Positions 1 to 4,770 of a stretch of 5,642 bases of DNA are shown one piece after another. Origin of the DNA: Chroococcidiopsidaceae cyanobacterium CP_BM_RX_35 (GTDB lineage: Bacteria; Cyanobacteriota; Cyanobacteriia; Cyanobacteriales; Chroococcidiopsidaceae); the NCBI GenBank assembly GCA_019242465.1, contig JAFAVL010000016.1, positions 1-5,642 of the forward strand, given 5' to 3'. Position numbers and translations under genes: made by a program. The notes beneath the pieces are model-generated. The model was not told the DNA's origin. It saw only the letters and a program-made list of their open reading frames with translations, and did no database searches. Within the stretch, counting starts at the first letter, position 1; every line of letters begins with the position of its first letter.

Positions 1-113
1 TGCTCTACCCGCGACCTATCCCATCGGTCATCATCTGCTCCGCAGGTTTCTTTACCAGGCACCCCTAACCAGACACAAAGAATTGAAGTATCAACAATCA
101 AGACCTTCTGCAT
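1..113 (-). CDS. PIN-like domain protein, N-terminal part (cut by window edge)
   Basis: The minus strand reads ATG at 113-111 and stays open for 37 complete codons to base 1, so only the N-terminus is visible. It begins MQKVLIVDTSILCVWLGVPG, followed by an acidic stretch with Asp27-Asp29. A hydrophobic beta strand ending in Asp-Thr-Ser (Asp8) is the usual first strand of PIN-fold nucleases, where that Asp is the first metal ligand. The other acidic residues would lie outside the window, so nuclease activity cannot be confirmed. The ATG lies 9 bases after the TGA of the upstream ATPase, in the same frame and with no clear Shine-Dalgarno sequence, which suggests co-transcription and translational coupling. 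I infer that it is the effector or partner of the ATPase. Other Rossmann-like folds with an N-terminal DT/DS motif cannot be excluded. Confidence 0.6.
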   Translation of the reverse strand, partial: MQKVLIVDTSILCVWLGVPGKETCGADDDRWDRSRVE

Positions 114-122
114 GCCAAACCG

Positions 123-1367
123 TCACCGGGCACTTAGACTTTTTTCAATCAATCCCTGAGAAGCCACTCTGCCCAGTGGTCCTGATGCCATTAACTTCGG
201 TAGATTCTCAAGCTGTTCCAGCATCGTGAGTTTACTGTCTCCAGTCTCGTGATCGCGGTGCGCGACAACGACAAAAGGAATCTGCTCTGGGTCTAATGCA
301 TTCAACAATGCCAAATTATAGGTTGTAATCAACACATCAATCTGACGCTTATCCCCTATCTCCATCAGCATCTTTAGGAGCCGCCCAGAACGAGAAGGAT
401 GCAAGCCATTATCAACTTCTTCAATTACAATTTGACTGCCGCTAGGTCTGGTTAATAATGCAGCAAGAATTGCCAGAAACCGCAACGTACCATCTGACAT
501 TCCCCGTGCATCGATTGTTATTGGTTTCTGTCCAGGCACCCACAATTCTTCACAGTAGAGCATGGCATCTGCACCAAACTTCCCAACTGGCTCAGCCCAA
601 ACCCGTTGAATATCTGCCTCTAGCAGTTGTGTGGCGTAGGCAGATAAGGTTAACTCGATGTATTGTTTATGTTTGTCTGGTAACGCTGCCAGGACACCTG
701 CAATATTTGAGGCATCATTATACAAGCGATCGGACAAGGGTGAATATCCTCTCATCTGTGAAGGATTGGGCTCGAGAATAAAGATGTTCTCCAAATCTCG
801 TAAAACGGTATCCACACCCTCTGTAATTTCTTTTCGTAAGGTTGTTAGCCCAGCTAACTGGGTTAAAACTGATGCCGATCGATGCATCTCTTTAGGACTA
901 CCCTTTTTCTCGGTGTAGAGCCTTGTAAAGATACTAGGGCTATCCTTAGTTACTGGATCTGTTTGAAACAGATGTATTTGATATAGATTCTTTTCGGTTT
1001 TCGGTCGTAGCTGCAATCGATCGAGTGATTCGGCAACCAGTTGTACTCTCGGTACGGTTTCAACCGTAATACTGTATAAATAATCAGTGTGGTCGTCTTC
1101 AGTTCCTACCAAGGCTTTCAGCGTGAATTGTGTTGCTGGTCTCAATGCTGCCCACTCAACCCCCCCACAAATTGCAGGAAGTTGAGGATCTCCAGCCAGG
1201 GCAACCTGAAGATCTTTGCCCTGTGCAATTCGATTCAAAAAAGCTAACCCATCCAGAGCATTAGATTTACCGCTAGCATTTGCCCCAATCAAAATCGTCA
1301 GTGGCTCAATCTCTAAATCCGCAGAATGAAAGCTTTTCCAGTTTTCTAGGATGAGTTGCTTTAGCAT
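123..1367 (-). CDS. RecF/SMC-like AAA family ATPase (AAA_21/AAA_15 type)
   Basis: This 414-residue ABC-type ATPase starts LKQLILENWKSF, the usual N-terminal strand of RecF/OLD-like ATPases. Walker A is GANASGKS (28-35). An ABC-signature-like segment MSDGTLRFLA lies at 290-299. Walker B is IVIEEVDNGLHP (313-324), with Glu-Glu at 316-317 as in the family form IEEPENGLHP. About 250 residues separate the two halves, with no obvious long coiled coil and no TOPRIM domain, so this is not a full OLD nuclease. The expected TTHNP/TTHSP H-loop reads TTYNL at 348-352, so the conserved His is Tyr350. I chose ATG 1367 over the in-frame TTG at 1379 because the homology-like sequence begins right at MLKQ; neither has a good ribosome binding site. 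The gene is directly followed by the PIN-like gene. Such ATPases commonly act with a nuclease partner in phage defence or DNA repair. The ATPase assignment is firm and the role inferred. Confidence 0.88.
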   Translation of the reverse strand: MLKQLILENWKSFHSADLEIEPLTILIGANASGKSNALDGLAFLNRIAQGKDLQVALAGDPQLPAICGGVEWAALRPATQFTLKALVGTEDDHTDYLYSITVETVPRVQLVAESLDRLQLRPKTEKNLYQIHLFQTDPVTKDSPSIFTRLYTEKKGSPKEMHRSASVLTQLAGLTTLRKEITEGVDTVLRDLENIFILEPNPSQMRGYSPLSDRLYNDASNIAGVLAALPDKHKQYIELTLSAYATQLLEADIQRVWAEPVGKFGADAMLYCEELWVPGQKPITIDARGMSDGTLRFLAILAALLTRPSGSQIVIEEVDNGLHPSRSGRLLKMLMEIGDKRQIDVLITTYNLALLNALDPEQIPFVVVAHRDHETGDSKLTMLEQLENLPKLMASGPLGRVASQGLIEKSLSAR

Positions 1368-1441
1368 GACAAAGCCCAAACCAGTTTATTCTCAAGCCAG
1401 TTCTACCAAAGTTCACCCTAGCAAAACGACTTATTTACAGC

Positions 1442-2308
1442 CTACTCCAACACAATCTGAACTTTACTCAAGTATTTTCCCTTGGTCTGACTGCTCAGAT
1501 AATTTTCAAATCGCTTCTTATCTCAGCTACAGTCACAGGGGAACCGTCAGATAGCAAAGCTGCTTTCACTCTATTTCAGACAACACACCTTGCAATACCT
1601 GAATAACAGATTGGCTCAAGGTTTCTGGCAATTGACGTGATATCAAAAACTCTATCAATTGCCGTTGCGACTCAGGTAATAACTAATAGCCATAAATGAA
1701 GATTGTCTAACATTCTGGCTGTAACTGCACTGTTCGCCACAAAAGCTTTGCAGTCGTTGGTTCACAGTCAAGTCATGATGATAAAGTTGCTGAGTCAATT
1801 TCTCACCGGGATAGTAGTGATGAAGTTCGCTTAAAGCAATCCTCATCGCAAACTCTTCTAGATGCAGATCGGTTTCCGGCAGGACGTGCAGTTCACCGTG
1901 TCGGGCAATTTCTAACACCCTATAGAGTCACAGGAACTCAGCTTCAGCAAGCTTGCCACTATTGAACTGTTTTTGAATTCATCCCTCAATTTTCTGTTCG
2001 CATAGGGTTTTCGCCCGCTTAATATCCATTGTATCGGTTAGGTCAAAGTTGAGTGAAAAGGTTTGGTTCATATTGTCATAGTTTAGGATTTGGTGCTTTC
2101 CAACAAGCCATCGCTTGGGATTGTCCATCAACACCTTGTCCCAGAAACCTAAGTTATCATCCTCATAGCCAATCAGCATCTGCGCTAGGTCTGCCCTGCT
2201 TGAAAACCCTTCTCGCGTCAACAGATGCAGAATAATAGCGGGTTGATAAACCGTCATCATCGTCATCTTCTGGCTAAGAAACGCTAGCAGTTCAGTAATA
2301 GGGCGCAT
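1442..2308 (-). pseudogene. Decayed gene for a ~288-residue protein of unknown function (two stops, about four frameshifts)
   Basis: The ATG at 2308 opens a 109-codon frame (MRPITELLAFLSQKM..., then VYQPAIILHLLTREG) ending at TGA 1981-1979. The same frame continues past it as IQKQFNSGKLAEAEFL, meets TGA 1930-1928, then runs LYRVLEIARHGELHVLPE to QRLQSF near 1742. From there a better reading lies one base on (VANSAVTARMLDNLHLWL), then another base on after 1683 (LLPESQRQLIEFLISRQ to VLSEIE). One base appears missing at about 1569 (then VKAALLSDGSPVTVAEIR) and one at about 1514 (then RFENYLSSQTKGKYL to KVQIVLE, TAG 1444-1442). The joined protein would be about 288 residues, soluble, alpha-helical and low in Cys. 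From memory, the N-terminal part resembles an N-terminal module found ahead of HNH or HIT domains, and the extreme C-terminus resembles the tails of some large defence-type ATPases. I could verify neither, and it could be two fused gene remnants. An AAGGGA site lies upstream of the ATG, so a 109-residue fragment could still be made. Confidence 0.7.
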
Positions 2309-2322
2309 AACTGCAGTCCCTT

Positions 2323-2358
2323 TTATAGGATGTCCTGATAGATGACGGACTCACGCAT
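2323..2358 (-). pseudogene. 11-codon scrap resembling the MRESVIYQ segment of Rpn/DUF4351 proteins
   Basis: ATG 2358-2356 reads MRESVIYQDIL and then TAA. GGGAG stands 6 bases before the ATG. In cyanobacterial Rpn/DUF4351 (PD-(D/E)XK nuclease-like) proteins a segment of the form M-[RK]-E-S-x-x-Y-Q-x-I-L/R often precedes the charged Gln/Gly-rich C-terminal tail. The match is short and from memory, so it may be chance. If real, this is all that remains of such a gene between the protease and the decayed gene downstream. Confidence 0.3.
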
Positions 2359-2404
2359 AATCTACTCCCGAAAAAGTTGGCAAATTAGAGCCTCCCTAGT
2401 TTAG

Positions 2405-2813
2405 CTACGAAATGGCCTGAATGCTGACTCTACCGCCGACTACTACTTGAAGCCTCAACTCGTAACCGTGCAATAAAGCCATGCCGACTAGTAGAATCTG
2501 TGTCCACAGCATCTACAGCGATACGACGAAGCTGCCCATCCCAAAGTAGCGTTGCCTCATAAATATCGAAGAGGCTTTCGCTGCCGTCTGCTAAGACGGC
2601 TCGCCCTCTCCGACGAAACGGAAGACCTAGTATTGTAATTAGCGAAGACGGCAAAGTCAAAAAGCCATTGAATCCAGTATCAACCAAGGCCTCAATCTCT
2701 TGCTCCTGCCCTTGAGGACCGCTTACTACCACGCGAATAATTGCCTCACGATAGACATTAACAAACCTACAATCACTTGCTAGAGAGATGGTTTGATCCC
2801 AACCGACGCGCAT
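2405..2813 (-). pseudogene. Retropepsin-like (clan AA) aspartyl protease, apparently frameshifted
   Basis: The open frame is 2430-2813 (127 codons). It carries ALVDTGFNGFLTLP with catalytic Asp45 (DTG), then LADGSE (74-79), which fits single-domain retropepsin-like proteases acting as dimers. After DTD (104-106) the open frame turns into basic and Ser-rich sequence (STSRHG... SSSSRR). Skipping one T of the GATT at 2498-2495 instead gives LLVGMALLHGYELRLQVVVG, then GRVSIQAIS and TAG at 2407-2405. That is the normal C-terminal strand of this family, so the natural gene most likely ended at 2405 and carries a +1 shift. The first 15 codons (MRVGWDQTISLASDC) lie on the end of the upstream gene in another frame and look spurious. 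A GTG at 2776-2774 overlapping the upstream TGA as GTGA is a better ancestral start but is one base out of frame. The present product would keep the catalytic motif with a wrong tail. Sequencing error is the main alternative. Confidence 0.72.
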
Positions 2814-3045
2814 AACGGGAACCTACTCGTACTATCCATACCTGTGCATGAGGATAGCGGATTAGGAGGCGGTCTGAAGCCGCTACTTCGTCTGCGTCCA
2901 TCTCGTAGTTACCCGTTTTAATATCAATCAAGATAAACTTGCCCTCATCCTCAGCTTTGACTTGGGGGCGAATGTCACGCTCATAAATTTCATTGCCGCG
3001 CTGGGCAAACTCTTCTTGGCTATAGCGTGGCTGTAGTATTGACAT
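2773..3045 (-). CDS. Small conserved-type protein paired with aspartyl protease, function unknown
   Basis: This is a 90-residue soluble protein beginning MSILQPRYSQEEFAQRG, with an acidic centre (FILIDIKTGNYEMDADEVAA) and a basic end (VRVGSRYARRLG). I do not know a function. From memory, proteins of this layout (LQPRYS-EEFA-RG, IDI-TG-YE, AQ-W-VRVG) are often encoded immediately upstream of small retropepsin-like proteases, as here. The stop TGA (2775-2773) overlaps a GTG as GTGA, the junction expected of coupled genes. GAGGGA abuts the ATG at 3045, so the Shine-Dalgarno spacing is very short, yet no later in-frame ATG precedes the conserved-looking N-terminus. The ORF shows no internal damage, unlike the genes after it. 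It heads the minus-strand group and is divergent from the propeller gene. It could act as an antitoxin-like or adaptor partner of the protease, but nothing in the sequence shows this. Confidence 0.65.
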   Translation of the reverse strand: MSILQPRYSQEEFAQRGNEIYERDIRPQVKAEDEGKFILIDIKTGNYEMDADEVAASDRLLIRYPHAQVWIVRVGSRYARRLGSNHLSSK

Positions 3046-3197
3046 TCCCTCTTGTGTTCTTTAAGCAACAATTTTACTATCGAACTCTAGCCTAGTACTT
3101 ATTCAATAGAAGCAAGTCTTAACCCGCAGGTTGGCTTAAACAGGTGAGAATGCTAAAACCCCTTACACTCATTTCCCTTTGTCTCGATAGGTGCTAG
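3046..3197. other. Divergent intergenic region (152 bp)
   Basis: This region lies between the ATG of the small minus-strand gene and the ATG of the plus-strand propeller gene, so it should hold promoters for both directions. A plausible plus-strand promoter is listed separately. For the minus strand I see only poor candidates, such as an AT-rich GATAGTAAAAT stretch near 3072-3082. A short AACC-CGCA-GGTT palindrome lies around 3121-3132, too small to call an operator. No RNA gene or coding remnant was seen here. Confidence 0.5.
3131..3159 (+). promoter_or_regulatory. Candidate sigma70-type promoter for the propeller gene
   Basis: TTGGCT (3131-3136) is separated by 17 bases from TAAAAC (3154-3159). 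The -10 box is preceded by TGC, giving an extended -10 (TGCTAAAAC). Spacing and position, about 38 bases before ATG 3198, fit a promoter, but neither hexamer is a perfect match. Confidence 0.35.
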
Positions 3198-4676
3198 ATG
3201 TCAGTAACTTCCAAACCATTTCTCCAACCACTCGACCGCGTCGCGATCGCGCTCATGCTAGGACTAAGTTTGCTCATCGGGCTGCTATTGTGGCAAGGCA
3301 GTGGCGCGCGACCACATGTCGGAGATTTCAGCTGGCAGGATAAACAAGTTGGGGCAGAAGATACCGCCTTTACTATGACCTTTAGCCGTCCAATGGACAC
3401 AAAGAGTGTGGAGGAGAATCTGCATATTGACCCACCTCTACCCGGTAAATTTAGCTGGGCTGGGCGGCGAATGGTCTATACCCTGCTCTCTCCCGCTCCC
3501 TATGACACAACTTATACAGTAAAATTGCCGAATGCACGGGATCGGTTCACAGAGGGAGGAGCGAAGAACAGACAACTCCAGCCTTTTGTCGGTCACTTCA
3601 AAAGCCGTGATCGCGCCTTTATTTATCTAGGTGTGACAGGAGAAGAGCAAGGGCGCTTAGTACTCTACAATCTCACCCACCAGCAAAAACAACTACTTAC
3701 TCCGATGGAATTGGTTGTAGTTGACTTTAAGCCTTACCCAACTGGAGAGAAGGTTTTATTTTCTGCTACTAAACGCCAGCCAGGTTTGCTGGCGTCCCAG
3801 CTGTACACCGTGACAACAGGAATGGGAGCTAGTGATCGCGCAACACCATCAGATCCATCTGGCAAAATTGACCTGGTTTTAGACAATAAAGACTACCAAA
3901 ACCTGAAATTTGACCTATCCCCCGATGGCAAGACTATAGTTGTTCAGCGGGTGAACCGTCGCAACCCAGGCGATCTCGACCTTTGGGTGCTGCGTCCCAA
4001 TCAGTCGCCTCAGCCCATGGCAGCTCAACCGGGAGGAGACTTTATGATTACGCCCGACAGTACAGCTGTAGCTATGGCTCAGGGGCAGGGCGTAGCGATT
4101 CTACCGCTACAGTCGCCTGCCCAAAAACCTTTGGACTTTCTGCCACAATTTGGTCTAGTGCTGGACTTTGCTAAGGATGGCTCAGCAGCGGCAATGGTGA
4201 AATTTAATTCCGACTACACGCGATCGCTATTTTTGGTGACTAACCAAGGTGTGCAGAAGCAACTTCTCCGCACAACTGGCTCGATTCTCAGTGCCCAGTT
4301 TAACCCGACTAAACAGACCCTTTACTGCCTGCTGACTCAGCTGATGGCAGGAAAAACCTATCAGGAACAGCCATATTTAGCGGCGATCGACCTCAAAACT
4401 GGGAAACAGACATTGCTATCAGCACTACCTCAGCAACGCGATGTACAATGGAGCCTTTCTCCTGACGGTTTAGCGCTGCTATTCGATCAGATCGTCACAG
4501 CACCAACGTCATCTCAGTCTAATAATTCGTCAACCCATGCTGGAGGAGCAGCAATTGCCACTAGTCGTCTTTGGCTACTTCCCCTCCTACCAGCCACATC
4601 CAGTGAGGGAAGTCAGCCCCAACTGCAACCAGAGTCTTTACCCTTACCAGGCTTCCATCCTCATTGGCTACCGTGA
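3198..4676 (+). CDS. Membrane-anchored Ig-like / TolB-like beta-propeller protein
   Basis: This protein has 492 residues. A short N-terminal cytoplasmic stretch with Lys6 and Arg14 precedes one hydrophobic segment (about 15-33, VAIALMLGLSLLIGLLLW). There is no lipobox and no clear cleavage site, so I infer an uncleaved anchor with the rest in the periplasm. Residues about 50-135 (DTAFTMTFSRPMD, then YDTTYTVKL) have the form of a bacterial Ig-like Big_5/SbsA domain. From about 140 on, repeated propeller-blade motifs follow: FKPYPTGEKVLFSA (177-190), FDLSPDGKTIVVQR (238-251), FNPTKQTLYCL (368-378) and WSLSPDGLALLF (418-429), as in PD40/TolB-like repeats. A Ser/Asn-rich insert (433-450) precedes the last blade, and the protein ends PGFHPHWLP. 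AGGTG stands before ATG 3198. No catalytic residues are evident, so a binding or scaffold role at the cell envelope is likely. The gene is intact and holds both HIP1 sites of the window. Confidence 0.8.
   Translation: MSVTSKPFLQPLDRVAIALMLGLSLLIGLLLWQGSGARPHVGDFSWQDKQVGAEDTAFTMTFSRPMDTKSVEENLHIDPPLPGKFSWAGRRMVYTLLSPAPYDTTYTVKLPNARDRFTEGGAKNRQLQPFVGHFKSRDRAFIYLGVTGEEQGRLVLYNLTHQQKQLLTPMELVVVDFKPYPTGEKVLFSATKRQPGLLASQLYTVTTGMGASDRATPSDPSGKIDLVLDNKDYQNLKFDLSPDGKTIVVQRVNRRNPGDLDLWVLRPNQSPQPMAAQPGGDFMITPDSTAVAMAQGQGVAILPLQSPAQKPLDFLPQFGLVLDFAKDGSAAAMVKFNSDYTRSLFLVTNQGVQKQLLRTTGSILSAQFNPTKQTLYCLLTQLMAGKTYQEQPYLAAIDLKTGKQTLLSALPQQRDVQWSLSPDGLALLFDQIVTAPTSSQSNNSSTHAGGAAIATSRLWLLPLLPATSSEGSQPQLQPESLPLPGFHPHWLP
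3243..3250. repeat. HIP1 octamer GCGATCGC
   Basis: This is an exact palindrome GCGATCGC within the anchor-coding part of the propeller gene. HIP1 is strongly over-represented in many cyanobacterial genomes and supports the assignment of the window to that phylum. Confidence 0.85.
4220..4227. repeat. HIP1 octamer GCGATCGC
   Basis: This is the second exact HIP1 copy, again inside the propeller gene. I saw no exact copy in the minus-strand genes, though near matches such as gtgatcgcg and gcgatcgg occur. Confidence 0.85.
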
Positions 4677-4690
4677 TTCGCACTCTTTAC

Positions 4691-4719
4691 TTGTGTTCAA
4701 AGTGAGATCGTGGTATGAG
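4691..4719 (+). promoter_or_regulatory. Weak candidate promoter for the coiled-coil gene
   Basis: TTGTGT (4691-4696), a 17-base spacer and TATGAG (4714-4719) lie in the 86-bp gap between the two plus-strand genes. The hexamers match consensus only moderately. The gene may instead be transcribed from the propeller gene promoter, as no terminator hairpin was seen in the gap. Confidence 0.2.
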
Positions 4720-4740
4720 ACCTGTAGTGCACGAGGAGTT

Positions 4741-4770
4741 ATGAGCTGCTGGAGGAAAAATCATGAATGA
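4741..4770 (+). CDS. Possible 9-residue upstream ORF overlapping the coiled-coil gene start
   Basis: ATG 4741 reads MSCWRKNHE and then TGA at 4768-4770. Its stop lies just inside the next gene, whose ATG is at 4763, so the two overlap by 8 bases in different frames. AGGAG lies 2 bases before the ATG, a close spacing. The GGAGG that serves the main gene is inside this mini-ORF. Its translation could modulate the next gene, but the peptide is too short to show selection, and chance is a real alternative. Confidence 0.25.
   Translation: MSCWRKNHE
4751..4755 (+). promoter_or_regulatory. Strong Shine-Dalgarno GGAGG for the coiled-coil gene
   Basis: GGAGG followed by AAAAATC gives a 7-base spacing to ATG 4763. 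It is the best ribosome binding site in the window and fixes the start of the downstream gene. Confidence 0.75.

Noticed and set aside
458..918. Plus-strand open frames opposite the ATPase
   Set aside because: They are antisense to a gene with clear Walker motifs, show low-complexity unprotein-like sequence and have no ribosome binding site.
1351..1554. A 67-codon plus-strand open frame
   Set aside because: It runs antisense to the ATPase start and to the C-terminal remnant of the decayed gene; its sequence is Ser/Thr/Pro-rich and unlike a real protein.
1655..1918. A separate 87-codon minus-strand gene starting at GTG
   Set aside because: The frame is continuous with the 2308 ORF except for TGA codons, and its last ~30 codons fall in the wrong frame compared with the better coding reading, so it is part of the pseudogene.
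1928..1981. Selenocysteine or other TGA read-through
   Set aside because: There is no evident SECIS-like hairpin and no redox motif, and the same gene carries about four frameshifts, so decay is the simpler account.
3059..3140. Imperfect inverted repeat ctttaagcaac / gttggcttaaa
   Set aside because: About 10 matching bases with a gap, spaced about 60 bp apart; this is expected by chance in AT-rich intergenic DNA and is no convincing operator.
4537..4770. A 77-codon plus-strand frame bridging the two plus-strand genes
   Set aside because: Most of it is out of frame within the propeller gene; only its last 10 codons (4741-4770) have a start signal of their own.
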